A stretch of 36,150 nt of DNA from Streptomyces roseus (GCF_001044425.1 NZ_LFML01000010.1:1-36150), one strand, 5' to 3'; positions 1 through 7,694 are shown, counted from the stretch's first letter. The notes: generated by a model not told the origin, from the sequence alone. A program made the numbers and translations.

Positions 1-1272
1 GGGTCCGGGGACAACGGCGGCGACGCCCTGTACGCGGGCGCCCGCCTCGCCCGGCGCGGCGCCGGGGTGACGGCCGTACCGGTGGATCCGGAGCGGGTCC
101 ACGCGGGCGGGCTCGGGGCGCTGCTCGCCGCCGGGGGCCGCCTCGCGCAGGCCGTCCCCGGCCGGGCCGACCTCGTACTGGACGGGCTCGTCGGCATCGG
201 CGGCCGCGGCGGGCTCCGGCCGGCCGCCGCGGCGCTGGTGGAGCGGATCCCGGCCGGCGCCACCGTCGTCGCGGTGGACCTGCCGAGCGGGGTCGACGCG
301 GACACCGGCGAGGTGGCCGGAGCGGCCGTCCACGCCGACGTCACCGTGACCTTCGGGGCGTACAAGCCGGGGCTGCTCATCGACCCGGGGGCCTCGCGCA
401 CCGGCGCGCTGCGCCTGGTGGACATCGGGCTGTCGCTGCCGGAGCCGGACGCCGAGGCCCTCCAGCACGCCGACGTGGCGCGGCTGCTGCCGGCTCCGGA
501 GGCGTCGAGCGACAAGTACCGGCGGGGCGTGGTCGGCATCCTCGCCGGATCGGTGCAGTACCCGGGCGCGGCGGTACTCGCCGTCGCGGGGGCGCTGCGC
601 GGCGGCGCGGGCGCGGTGCGCTACGTCGGCCCGGCGGCGGACGCCGTGCTGGCGCGGTACCCGGAGACGCTGATCGGGCGGGGCCGGGTGCAGGCGTGGG
701 TGGTCGGGCCGGGGCTCGGCGAGGGCCGGGCGGCGGAGGTCGCCGAGGCCTTGGCCGACCCGGTGCCGGTGCTGGTGGACGCGGACGGGCTGCGCGGGCT
801 GGACCCGCAGGTGCTGCGGGCCCGCCCGGCCGAGACCCTGCTGACCCCGCACGCGGGGGAGGCGGCGGCGCTGCTCGGCACCTCCCGGGAGGCGGTGGAG
901 GCGGCCCGGCTGTCGTCCGTACGGAGCGTGGCGGCCCGGTACGGGGCGACGGCCCTGCTGAAGGGGTCGACGACGCTGGTGGCGCGCCCCGGAGGCGGTC
1001 CGGTCCGGGTCAATCCGACGGGGACCGCGTGGCTGGCGACCGCGGGTAGCGGCGACGTGCTGTCCGGTCTGGCCGGATCCCTGCTCGCCTCGGGGCTGGC
1101 GGCGCCAGACGCCGCGTCGGCGGCGGCCTACCTGCACGGCCTCGCGGGGCGGCGGGCGGCCGCCGGAGCGCCGCTGCTCGCCCTGCAGATCGCGGAGTCC
1201 CTCCCGGGGGCCTGGCGCGACGTCCGCGCGGAGGCCGCGGACGGCACCGGCCACGCGGGCCACCGCCTTTGA
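1..1272 (+). CDS. nnr: Bifunctional NAD(P)H-hydrate repair enzyme Nnr (epimerase + ADP-dependent dehydratase), 5' truncated by window
   Basis: Repairs the hydrated (damaged) forms of NADH and NADPH in the cytoplasm. The N-terminal YjeF_N/NnrE domain interconverts R and S epimers, and the C-terminal ribokinase-like NnrD domain dehydrates the S form using ADP/ATP. The frame is open from base 1, so only the last 423 residues are present. The window opens at GSGDNGGDAL, the family's GxGNNGGDG phosphate-binding loop, so roughly 100 N-terminal residues lie upstream. The epimerase continues through VAVDLPSGVDADTG. The dehydratase domain starts near ADVARLLPAP and carries DKYRRGVVGILAGS, LTPHAGE and the nucleotide/catalytic motif NPTGT...TAGSGDVLSG. 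GTG at 67 is an internal codon, not the start. The next gene, alr, starts 90 nt after the stop, an order common in actinobacteria. Confidence 0.93.
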   Translation, partial: GSGDNGGDALYAGARLARRGAGVTAVPVDPERVHAGGLGALLAAGGRLAQAVPGRADLVLDGLVGIGGRGGLRPAAAALVERIPAGATVVAVDLPSGVDADTGEVAGAAVHADVTVTFGAYKPGLLIDPGASRTGALRLVDIGLSLPEPDAEALQHADVARLLPAPEASSDKYRRGVVGILAGSVQYPGAAVLAVAGALRGGAGAVRYVGPAADAVLARYPETLIGRGRVQAWVVGPGLGEGRAAEVAEALADPVPVLVDADGLRGLDPQVLRARPAETLLTPHAGEAAALLGTSREAVEAARLSSVRSVAARYGATALLKGSTTLVARPGGGPVRVNPTGTAWLATAGSGDVLSGLAGSLLASGLAAPDAASAAAYLHGLAGRRAAAGAPLLALQIAESLPGAWRDVRAEAADGTGHAGHRL

Positions 1273-1361
1273 TGCGTCATCAGGGGTGAAAATCATCCAG
1301 TATGTCGACGTATGAACGGCGGTCGCACAGGCCACGGCCTCGCTCTGAGAGACTGGGGGCG

Positions 1362-2498
1362 ATGAACGAGACACCGACGCGCGTGTACGCCGAGATCGAT
1401 CTTGACGCCGTACGGGCGAACGTACGCGCCCTGCGCGCGCGGGCACCCCGGGCCCAGCTGATGGCCGTCGTCAAGGCGGACGCCTATGGCCACGGCGCGA
1501 TCCGGTGCGCCCGGGCGGCCCAGGACGCCGGTGCCACCTGGCTGGGAACCGCCACCCCCGAGGAGGCCCTCGCCCTGCGCGCCGCCGGGATCGGCGGGCC
1601 GATCCTGTGCTGGCTGTGGACCCCCGGCGGGCCCTGGCAGGCGGCCGTCGAGGCCGACCTGGACATCTCCGTCAGCGGGATCTGGGCCCTCGACGAGGTG
1701 CGCAAGGCCGCGCTCGCCGCCGGCCGCACCGCCCGGGTCCAGCTCAAGGCCGACACCGGCCTCGGCCGGGGCGGCTGCCAGCCCGCGGACTGGACCGAGC
1801 TCGTCGGTGCGGCCGTCGCCGCCCAGGCCGAGGGCACCGTCAAGATCACCGGCGTCTGGTCCCACTTCGCCTGCGCCGACGAACCCGGCCACCCCTCCAT
1901 CGCGCTCCAGCTGGCCGCCTTCCGCGACATGCTGGCGCACGCCGAGCAGGAGGGCGTCGAGCCCGAGGTCCGGCACATCGCCAACTCGCCCGCCACCCTG
2001 ACCCTGCCCGAGAGCCACTTCGACCTCGTGCGCTGCGGCCTCGCCGTCTACGGGGTCTCCCCGGCCCCCGAGCTCGGCACCGCCCGGGAGCTGGGCCTGC
2101 GGCCCGCCATGACCCTCAAGGCCTCCGTGGCACTGGTCAAGACCGTGCCCGCCGGCCACGGGGTGAGCTACGGGCACCACTACGTCACCGAGGCCGAGAC
2201 GAACCTCGCCCTCATCCCCGCCGGGTACGCGGACGGCATCCCCCGGCACGCCTCCGGGACCGGCCCCGTCTCGGTCGGCGGGAAGATCCGCCGCGTCGCC
2301 GGCCGCGTGGCCATGGACCAGTTCGTCGTCGACCTGGGCGATGACCTGGTACGCGCCGGGGACGAGGCGGTCCTCTTCGGCCCGGGCGAGCACGGCGAGC
2401 CCACGGCCGAGGACTGGGCTCAAGCGGCGCACACGATCGCCTATGAGATCGTCACCCGTATCGGGGGGCGCGTCCCCCGGGTCTACCTGGGCGGCTGA
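1362..2498 (+). CDS. alr: Alanine racemase
   Basis: PLP-dependent racemase converting L-alanine to D-alanine for peptidoglycan. The protein is 378 aa, the usual size. The PLP-binding lysine is K38 in VVKADAYGHG near the N-terminus of the TIM-barrel domain. The second catalytic base is Y270 in GVSYGHHY, followed by AGYADGIPR. The C-terminal beta domain contains RVAMDQFVVD and ends TRIGGRVPRVYLGG. I chose ATG 1362 (MNETPTRVYAEIDLDA) because family members begin just before the AEIDLDA strand and GGGGG lies 3 nt upstream. The in-frame ATG at 1302 would add 20 unconserved residues. The next gene starts 21 nt downstream, so alr is probably cotranscribed with the hydrolase and tsaE. Confidence 0.95.
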   Translation: MNETPTRVYAEIDLDAVRANVRALRARAPRAQLMAVVKADAYGHGAIRCARAAQDAGATWLGTATPEEALALRAAGIGGPILCWLWTPGGPWQAAVEADLDISVSGIWALDEVRKAALAAGRTARVQLKADTGLGRGGCQPADWTELVGAAVAAQAEGTVKITGVWSHFACADEPGHPSIALQLAAFRDMLAHAEQEGVEPEVRHIANSPATLTLPESHFDLVRCGLAVYGVSPAPELGTARELGLRPAMTLKASVALVKTVPAGHGVSYGHHYVTEAETNLALIPAGYADGIPRHASGTGPVSVGGKIRRVAGRVAMDQFVVDLGDDLVRAGDEAVLFGPGEHGEPTAEDWAQAAHTIAYEIVTRIGGRVPRVYLGG

Positions 2499-2519
2499 AG
2501 GCCGAGTGAGGACGGCGGC

Positions 2520-3728
2520 GTGGACGGCGTGAGCGAGAACTGGCGCAAGGCGGGGTGGGCCGGCGCCGCGATCGGTGTGATAGCCGCAGGCGCGGCCGCC
2601 GGGGTCGCGGTCGAGCGGATCACGGTAGGGCGCGGCATGCGCCGCAAGGCGCGCCTCGCGCTCGACGCCACCGGCGACTACGGCTCCCTGCGCGGGACCC
2701 CGGGCGCCTGCTACGCCGAGGACGGCACCGAGCTCTACTACGAGGTCGACGAGCCGCCCGAGGGCCCCAAGAAGCGGACCCGGATGCGCCGCAAGGACGC
2801 GGCCGCGCCGACCGTGGTGTTCTGCCACGGCTACTGCCTCGGCCAGGACTCCTGGCACTTCCAGCGCTCCGCCCTGCGCGGGCTGGTCCGCGCCGTGTAC
2901 TGGGACCAGCGCAGCCACGGCCGCAGCGCGCGCGGCTTCTCCCAGGCCGACGGCGAGCGCGTGACCATCGACCAGCTCGGCCGCGACCTGAAGACCGTCA
3001 TCGAGGCGGCCGCGCCCGAGGGCCCGCTGATCCTGGTGGGCCACTCGATGGGCGGCATGACGATCATGGCGCTGGCGGAGCAGTTCCCCGAGCTGATCCG
3101 CGACCGGGTGATCGGCGTGGCCCTGGTCGGCACCTCCAGCGGCCACCTCGACCAGGTGACGTACGGACTTCCCGCGGTCGGCATGGGCGCCGTGCGCCGC
3201 ATCCTGCCGCCGGTGCTCAAGGCGCTCGGCTCGCAGGTGGAGCTCGTCGAAAGGGGCCGCCGGGCCACCGCCGACCTCTTCGCCGGCATGATCAAGATGT
3301 ACTCGTTCGGCGTCCCCCGCGAGGTGGACCCGGGCGTCGCGCGCTTCGCCGAGCGGCTCATCGAGGCCACCCCGATCGACGTGGTCGCCGAGTTCTACCC
3401 GGCCTTCCAGATCCACGACAAGAGCGCCGCCCTCCAGCGGTTCGCCGACATCCCCGTCACCGTCATCGCGGGCGACCGCGACATGGTCACCCCCGCCGCG
3501 CACAGCCAGGCCATCAAGGACGCGCTGCCGGCCGCCGAGCTCGTGGTCCTGGAGTCCGCCGGCCACCTGATGATGCTGGAATACCCCGACACGGTGACCG
3601 GGCTGCTCGTCGACCTGCTGGCGCGCACCGGCGCCGTGCCCGCAGCGACTAACGTTGGCGGGCATGGAAGAAGTACCGCTGGAAGCGCCGCGAGCACCGC
3701 TCAGTCAGACTCCGCAGCAGGAAGCTGA
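2520..3728 (+). CDS. Membrane-anchored alpha/beta-fold hydrolase
   Basis: Alpha/beta hydrolase of 402 aa with unknown substrate. A hydrophobic stretch at residues 11-32 (AGWAGAAIGVIAAGAAAGVA) looks like an uncleaved N-terminal anchor or signal. The fold begins near residue 97 with TVVFCHGYCLGQDSW (oxyanion HG). The nucleophile is S176 in GHSMGG, the acid is probably D319 or D321 in AGDRDMVTP, and the catalytic histidine is H349 in SAGHLMMLEYP. The start is GTG 2520, with GAGG about 8 nt upstream; an in-frame GTG at 2529 is also possible. The last 22 residues are Ser/Ala/Gly-rich and are encoded in the 65-nt overlap with tsaE, so this tail probably reflects codon constraint. A hydrolase in this position between alr and tsaE is conserved in actinomycetes, but I know of no assigned reaction. 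Confidence 0.88.
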   Translation: MDGVSENWRKAGWAGAAIGVIAAGAAAGVAVERITVGRGMRRKARLALDATGDYGSLRGTPGACYAEDGTELYYEVDEPPEGPKKRTRMRRKDAAAPTVVFCHGYCLGQDSWHFQRSALRGLVRAVYWDQRSHGRSARGFSQADGERVTIDQLGRDLKTVIEAAAPEGPLILVGHSMGGMTIMALAEQFPELIRDRVIGVALVGTSSGHLDQVTYGLPAVGMGAVRRILPPVLKALGSQVELVERGRRATADLFAGMIKMYSFGVPREVDPGVARFAERLIEATPIDVVAEFYPAFQIHDKSAALQRFADIPVTVIAGDRDMVTPAAHSQAIKDALPAAELVVLESAGHLMMLEYPDTVTGLLVDLLARTGAVPAATNVGGHGRSTAGSAASTAQSDSAAGS

Positions 3729-4242
3729 GGCGGCCGCCGCCCGGGCGCGCATCACCGTCGACTCGCCCGAGGCCATGCAGGAGCTCGGCCGCACCCTCGC
3801 CGGGCTGCTCCGTCCGGGCGACCTCGTCCTGCTGACCGGGGAGCTCGGCGCGGGCAAGACCACGCTGACCCGGGGCCTGGGCGAGGGGCTGGGCGTACGG
3901 GGAGCCGTGACCTCGCCGACCTTCGTGATCGCCCGGGTCCACCCCTCGCTGAGCGGCGGGCCGGCGCTGGTCCACGTGGACGCGTACCGCCTCGGCGGCG
4001 GGCTGGACGAGATGGAGGACCTGGACCTCGACGTCTCGCTGCCCGAATCCGTGGTCGTCGTGGAATGGGGCGACGGCAAGGTCGAGGAGCTCTCCGACGA
4101 CCGGCTGCACGTGGTGATCGCGCGGGCGGTCGGCCACGAGGAGGTCCTGGACGACGTACGGGAGGTCTCGGTGCGCGGCATCGGGGCCCGCTGGTCCGCG
4201 CCGGACGCGCTGGCGGCTCTCCAGGGGGTGTCCGCGCGGTAG
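3664..4242 (+). CDS. tsaE: tRNA N6-adenosine threonylcarbamoyltransferase complex ATPase TsaE
   Basis: P-loop ATPase that supports the TsaB-TsaD complex making t6A37 in ANN-decoding tRNAs. The Walker A motif is GELGAGKTT, preceded by GDLVLLTGE. SPTFVIARVH (switch region), LVHVDAYRL and VVVEWGDGK are typical TsaE motifs. Length is 192 aa from ATG 3664; the extra N-terminal 25-30 residues and the C-terminal tail are common in Streptomyces. A TTG at 3655 is in frame, but TAACGT at 3650-3655 looks like a -10 box 8 nt before ATG 3664, which favours the ATG and a nearly leaderless message. The gene overlaps the upstream hydrolase by 65 nt in another frame. Its partners tsaB and tsaD lie 1.1 kb downstream, separated by two small genes. 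Confidence 0.93.
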   Translation: MEEVPLEAPRAPLSQTPQQEAEAAAARARITVDSPEAMQELGRTLAGLLRPGDLVLLTGELGAGKTTLTRGLGEGLGVRGAVTSPTFVIARVHPSLSGGPALVHVDAYRLGGGLDEMEDLDLDVSLPESVVVVEWGDGKVEELSDDRLHVVIARAVGHEEVLDDVREVSVRGIGARWSAPDALAALQGVSAR

Positions 4243-4248
4243 TGCCGT

Positions 4249-4267
4249 CCGCCCGCGGGGCGGGCGG
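4249..4267 (+). terminator. Stem-loop after tsaE
   Basis: CCGCCCGC, loop GGG, GCGGGCGG: an 8-bp perfect GC stem starting 6 nt after the tsaE stop. There is no U-tract, as is usual for streptomycete terminators. It probably separates the alr-tsaE transcript from the small ORF downstream. Confidence 0.5.
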
Positions 4268-4343
4268 GCGCCCGGCGGCCGGCCCGGCTGCCCCGAGGCC
4301 CGGCTGCGCCGACTGCCCGGCAAGACGTACCGACAACTCGTCG

Positions 4344-4355
4344 GCAAGATATTGC
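4344..4355. promoter_or_regulatory. Dyad upstream of the small ORF
   Basis: GCAA-GATA-TTGC, an inverted repeat in a local A+T-rich patch about 90 nt before the ATG at 4439. It may be part of a promoter or operator region together with the stronger palindrome at 4396-4409. No convincing -35/-10 pair could be assigned. Confidence 0.3.
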
Positions 4356-4395
4356 GCCGATCGAGTCCGGCGTGGTCACATGGTACAGAGGCTGG

Positions 4396-4409
4396 TTAGG
4401 TATACCTAA
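4396..4409. promoter_or_regulatory. Perfect 14-bp palindrome, putative operator
   Basis: TTAGGTATACCTAA is perfectly self-complementary and stands out in GC-rich surroundings, 29 nt before the small ORF ATG and 19 nt before its Shine-Dalgarno. The TTAGG/CCTAA half-sites recall the ends of actinobacterial iron boxes (DmdR/IdeR), but those are 19 bp with a longer centre, so the cognate regulator is unknown. TATACC inside it could also serve as a -10 element. Confidence 0.5.
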
Positions 4410-4438
4410 GTACGGGCCGGCCCGAGCCAGGAGGAGCC

Positions 4439-4621
4439 ATGTCCGCAGCAGGAGTGCAGCGCGACCCCCGCCCGTCCGTCGTGTCCATGGGGACGCTGCT
4501 CGCCGCGGGCGCCGCCGCCACCGCCGTCTCGACGCCACCCGCGCGCGAGCCGGCGCCCGTACCCGGGGCCGGCGCGGCGGACGTACGAGAACAGGCCGCC
4601 CCGGAGTCCGAGGCGGCCTGA
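4439..4621 (+). CDS. Small 60-aa protein of unknown function
   Basis: Begins with ATG 4439 behind an unusually strong Shine-Dalgarno, AGGAGGAG, ending 2 nt upstream. The peptide has a short hydrophilic N-terminus (MSAAGVQRDPRPS), one hydrophobic Ala/Gly-rich stretch at about residues 14-32 (VVSMGTLLAAGAAATAVS) and an acidic, Pro/Ala-rich C-terminus (ending QAAPESEAA). That layout fits a small membrane or exported peptide, but the hydrophobic stretch is weak. I do not recognise a family. The perfect palindrome 29 nt upstream suggests a regulated transcript. It converges on the leftward gene ending at 4668. The main doubt is whether a 60-codon GC-rich ORF is coding; the ribosome-binding site and the upstream operator-like sequence are the evidence for it. 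Confidence 0.5.
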   Translation: MSAAGVQRDPRPSVVSMGTLLAAGAAATAVSTPPAREPAPVPGAGAADVREQAAPESEAA

Positions 4622-4667
4622 GGGGCCGTGCGCGTTGGTCCGTTCGCGTGAATCCGCGGCGGGCCCG

Positions 4668-5228
4668 TCAGGGGACGACGACGACCTTCGAGTTGATCGT
4701 CGCGAACGCCCACATGGCGTCGCCGTCGGCCCGCGTCATCCGGATGCCGCCGGTCTTCTTGCCCGGGTCGGGCTCCGGCATCTGCCCGTCCACCCGGGAG
4801 CTGAACCCGACCACGACCCCGTCCGCCGTGGCGAACCGCACGACGTGCTCGATCGGCACCCCGTCGGAGCCGGTGACCGCGCCCGAGCGCGAGTTCACCA
4901 GGTACGTTCCCGGCTTCGGGTGCGCGGTACTGGGCTTGACCGCGAACGACTTCGGTTCCGGACCGTTCTCGCCGACCAGCCACACCCGCTTCTGTCCCAC
5001 CGAGTACACGACGCGCGAGCCCGTGCCCGACCCTTCCGGCACGGCCACCGGCTTCGCCGGGTCGGCCGCGCGCGCCGAGGGCGCGGGGGAGGGGGCCGCG
5101 GACTGCTCCGCGTGGGCCTTCGGGGGGTGCGCGGGGGCGGTCGCGGAGGCCTGGTAACCGAGGAAGCCGACGGCGGCGATCGCCGCGACGGTGAGCCCGG
5201 CCACGATTCCCGAGCTGCTGCGTGCCAC
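4668..5228 (-). CDS. Membrane-anchored L,D-transpeptidase-like protein lacking catalytic Cys/His
   Basis: A 186-aa protein with one N-terminal transmembrane segment (residues 7-27, IVAGLTVAAIAAVGFLGYQ), an Ala/Pro-rich linker (30-65) and an extracytoplasmic domain. The domain resembles the YkuD fold: a strand SRVVYSVGQKRVWLV (71-85), a PGTY turn (107-110), HVVRF...DGVVVGFSS (128-144) and GGIRMTRADGDAMW (160-173). In active L,D-transpeptidases the last motif reads SHGC[IV]R; here it is KTGGIR, so the Cys is Gly161 and the His is Thr159. The earlier conserved HG is also absent. If the homology is right, the protein cannot cross-link peptidoglycan and may only bind it. The start is GTG 5228 with GGAG 5 nt upstream (GGAG-CAAG-GTG). 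It is divergent from tsaB. Confidence 0.8.
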   Translation of the reverse strand: MARSSSGIVAGLTVAAIAAVGFLGYQASATAPAHPPKAHAEQSAAPSPAPSARAADPAKPVAVPEGSGTGSRVVYSVGQKRVWLVGENGPEPKSFAVKPSTAHPKPGTYLVNSRSGAVTGSDGVPIEHVVRFATADGVVVGFSSRVDGQMPEPDPGKKTGGIRMTRADGDAMWAFATINSKVVVVP

Positions 5229-5378
5229 CTTGCTCCACCTCTCCCGTGCTTCCCCTGTGCCGGGACGCGCCTTCCGGGGGCTTGCGCGCCCCGGCCCGCA
5301 CCTCGGCCGATACCTGGGTCGAAGGTAGCAGCCGGGGTGCCCCGCGACCGGCCGCGAGGGCCCGGCCCCCCGGAGTCG

Positions 5379-5384
5379 TAGGCT
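5379..5384 (+). promoter_or_regulatory. Putative -10 box of tsaB (leaderless)
   Basis: TAGGCT fits the TAnnnT -10 consensus and ends 6 nt before the GTG at 5391. Transcription would then start at or next to the start codon. No good Shine-Dalgarno lies at the proper distance, and no -35 consensus is evident. Confidence 0.45.
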
Positions 5385-5390
5385 GTTCGC

Positions 5391-6053
5391 GTGCTCTTGC
5401 TCGCTGTAGATACCGCCACGCCCGCCGTCACCGTCGCCCTGCACGACGGCGAGTCCGTCCTCGCCGAGTCGAACCAGGTCGACGCCCGCCGCCACGGGGA
5501 GCTCCTGCTGCCCTCCGTCGACAAGGTCCTCGCGGAGGCCGGGCTGAAGCTCGACGCCCTCACCGGCATCGTCGTCGGCGTCGGCCCCGGCCCCTACACC
5601 GGGCTGCGCGTCGGCCTGGTCACCGCCTCCACCTTCGCCACCGTGCTCGGCATCCCGGTGCACGGCCTGTGCACCCTCGACGGGCTCGCGTACGCCGCGG
5701 GCGCCGCCGGGATCGAGGGCCCCTTCACCGTCGCCACCGACGCGCGGCGCAAGGAGGTCTACTGGGCCCGGTACGAGGACCCGCGCACCCGCGTCGGCGA
5801 GCCCGCCGTGGACCGCCCGGCCGACATCGCCGAGCGGGTCGCCGGGGTGCCCGCGGTGGGCCAGGGCGCGCTGCTGTACCCGGAGGTCTTCACCGACGCG
5901 CGGGCCCCCGAACACCAGAGCGCCGCCGCGCTCGCCTCCCTGGCCGTGGAACGGCTGGCGGCCGGGCAGGAGTTCCTGCCGCCGACGCCGCTCTACCTGC
6001 GCCGGCCCGACGCGCAGGTGCCCAAGAACTACAAGGTGGTCACCCCGCAGTGA
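5391..6053 (+). CDS. tsaB: tRNA threonylcarbamoyladenosine biosynthesis protein TsaB
   Basis: ASKHA-fold, non-catalytic partner of TsaD in t6A37 synthesis. The N-terminus LLLAVDTATPAVTVALHDG is the family signature (AxDTS/T-like), followed by VGVGPGPYTGLRVGL, the most conserved TsaB motif, and DARRKEVYWARYE. The protein is 220 aa, the usual size. Start is GTG 5391, preceded by a TAGGCT -10 box instead of a Shine-Dalgarno, so the mRNA is probably leaderless. The stop overlaps the GTG of rimI (GTGA), which indicates translational coupling in a tsaB-rimI-tsaD operon. TsaE, the third component, is encoded upstream at 3664-4242. Confidence 0.94.
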   Translation: MLLLAVDTATPAVTVALHDGESVLAESNQVDARRHGELLLPSVDKVLAEAGLKLDALTGIVVGVGPGPYTGLRVGLVTASTFATVLGIPVHGLCTLDGLAYAAGAAGIEGPFTVATDARRKEVYWARYEDPRTRVGEPAVDRPADIAERVAGVPAVGQGALLYPEVFTDARAPEHQSAAALASLAVERLAAGQEFLPPTPLYLRRPDAQVPKNYKVVTPQ

Positions 6054-6571
6054 CGGCGCCGACGGCAGTGACAGCGGTCCTGCGCGAGATGCGCTGGTGG
6101 GACATCGAGCCGGTGCTGGAACTGGAGCACGAGCTGTTCCCCGAGGACGCCTGGTCCGCGGGCATGTTCTGGTCCGAGCTCGCCCACGCCCGCGGCCCGC
6201 ACGCCACCCGCCGCTACGTGGTGGCCGAGGACCCCGGCTCCGGCCGCCTCGTCGGCTACGCCGGGCTGGCCGCCGCCGGTGACCTCGCCGACGTACAGAC
6301 CATCGCGGCCGCGCGCGACCAGTGGGGGACCGGGCTCGGCGCCCGGCTCCTCACCGACCTGCTGCGCGCCGCCACCGCGTTCGAGTGCGCCGAGGTGCTC
6401 CTGGAGGTGCGGGTGGACAACACGCGTGCGCAGAAGCTCTACGAGCGCTTCGGCTTCGAGCCGATCGGCTTCCGGCGGGGCTACTACCAGCCCGGCAACG
6501 TGGACGCCCTCGTGATGCGCCTGACCGACCCCGCACAAGCGACGACTGAAAGCACTGAGAGCAATGGCTGA
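6050..6571 (+). CDS. rimI: Ribosomal protein S18-alanine N-acetyltransferase RimI-like (GNAT)
   Basis: GNAT-family N-acetyltransferase, 173 aa, expected to acetylate a protein N-terminus from acetyl-CoA. It starts with [25 protein letters not shown], the RimI-type N-terminal strand and helix. The acetyl-CoA pyrophosphate loop is [11 protein letters not shown], and the C-terminal [27 protein letters not shown] is typical of RimI. The chosen GTG at 6050 overlaps the tsaB stop by 4 nt; GTG 6068 is a possible alternative. The 3' end overlaps the tsaD start by 8 nt. The location between tsaB and tsaD is a widely conserved arrangement and supports the RimI name, but the substrate is inferred. Confidence 0.9.
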   Translation: MTAPTAVTAVLREMRWWDIEPVLELEHELFPEDAWSAGMFWSELAHARGPHATRRYVVAEDPGSGRLVGYAGLAAAGDLADVQTIAAARDQWGTGLGARLLTDLLRAATAFECAEVLLEVRVDNTRAQKLYERFGFEPIGFRRGYYQPGNVDALVMRLTDPAQATTESTESNG

Positions 6572-7694
6572 CGAACCGCTCGTCCTCGGCATCGAGACCT
6601 CCTGCGACGAGACCGGCGTCGGCGTGGTCCGCGGCACGACCCTGCTGGCCGACGCGATCGCCTCCAGCGTGGACGAGCACGCCCGCTTCGGCGGCGTCGT
6701 GCCCGAGGTGGCCTCACGGGCGCACCTGGAGGCGATGGTCCCGACCATCGAGCGCGCCCTGAAGGAGGCCGGGGTCAGCGCCCGCGACCTCGACGGCATC
6801 GCCGTCACCGCGGGCCCCGGCCTGGCGGGGGCCCTGCTGGTGGGCGTCTCCGCCGCGAAGGCGTACGCGTACGCGCTCGGCAAGCCGCTGTACGGCGTGA
6901 ACCACCTGGCCTCGCACATCTGCGTGGACCAGCTGGAGCACGGGCCGCTGCCGGAGCCGACCATGGCCCTCCTGGTGTCCGGCGGTCACTCCTCGCTGCT
7001 GCTGGCCCCGGACATCACCTCGGACGTACGGCCGCTGGGCGCGACCATCGACGACGCGGCGGGCGAGGCCTTCGACAAGATCGCGCGCGTGCTCCAACTG
7101 GGCTTCCCCGGCGGTCCGGTCATCGACCGGCTCGCCCGGGAGGGGGACCCGAAGGCGATCAACTTCCCGCGCGGGCTGACGGGGCCGCGCGACGCGGCGT
7201 ACGACTTCTCCTTCTCCGGGCTCAAGACGGCGGTCGCCCGCTGGATCGAGGCGAAGCGGAACGCGGGCGAGGAGGTGCCGGTGCGTGATGTGGCGGCGTC
7301 CTTCCAGGAGGCCGTGGTGGACGTGCTGACCCGCAAGGCGATCCGCGCGTGCAAGGACGAGGGCGTGGACCACCTGATGATCGGCGGCGGTGTGGCGGCC
7401 AATTCGCGGCTGCGCTCGCTGGCGCAGGAGCGCTGCGACGACGCGGGGATCATCCTGCGGGTGCCGCGGCCGAAGCTGTGCACGGACAACGGCGCGATGG
7501 TGGCGGCGCTGGGCGCGGAGATGGTCAAGCGGAACCGGCCGGCCTCGGACTGGGACCTGTCGGCGGACTCCTCGCTGCCGGTGACGGACCCGCACGTGCC
7601 GGGTACCGGCGAGGCGCACGGACACGCACACTCCCACGCGCACGGTCACGACCACGACCACGTGCACGAGTTGAGCAAGGACAACCTCTACTGA
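6564..7694 (+). CDS. tsaD: tRNA N6-adenosine threonylcarbamoyltransferase TsaD, with His-rich tail
   Basis: Metal-dependent catalytic subunit that transfers the threonylcarbamoyl group to A37 of tRNA. The 376-aa protein begins [17 protein letters not shown]. Metal ligands are H114 and H118 in NHLASHI and the Asp of CTDNGAMVA. Other conserved motifs are [21 protein letters not shown] and [11 protein letters not shown]. The last 30 residues form a tail rich in His ([17 protein letters not shown]), which is not part of the standard fold and may bind metal. ATG 6564 overlaps rimI by 8 nt, and the stop overlaps the next ATG (ATGA), so the whole 5391-7966 stretch reads as one operon. Confidence 0.96.
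   Translation: MADEPLVLGIETSCDETGVGVVRGTTLLADAIASSVDEHARFGGVVPEVASRAHLEAMVPTIERALKEAGVSARDLDGIAVTAGPGLAGALLVGVSAAKAYAYALGKPLYGVNHLASHICVDQLEHGPLPEPTMALLVSGGHSSLLLAPDITSDVRPLGATIDDAAGEAFDKIARVLQLGFPGGPVIDRLAREGDPKAINFPRGLTGPRDAAYDFSFSGLKTAVARWIEAKRNAGEEVPVRDVAASFQEAVVDVLTRKAIRACKDEGVDHLMIGGGVAANSRLRSLAQERCDDAGIILRVPRPKLCTDNGAMVAALGAEMVKRNRPASDWDLSADSSLPVTDPHVPGTGEAHGHAHSHAHGHDHDHVHELSKDNLY

Noticed and set aside
1293..3665. 790-codon minus-strand frame opposite alr and the hydrolase
   Set aside because: Antisense shadow of two well-recognised genes.
4396..4409. Palindrome as a DmdR/IdeR iron box
   Set aside because: Half-sites match, but the iron box is 19 bp with a 9-bp centre between TTAGG and CCTAA; here only 4 bp separate them. 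Kept as an operator of unknown type.
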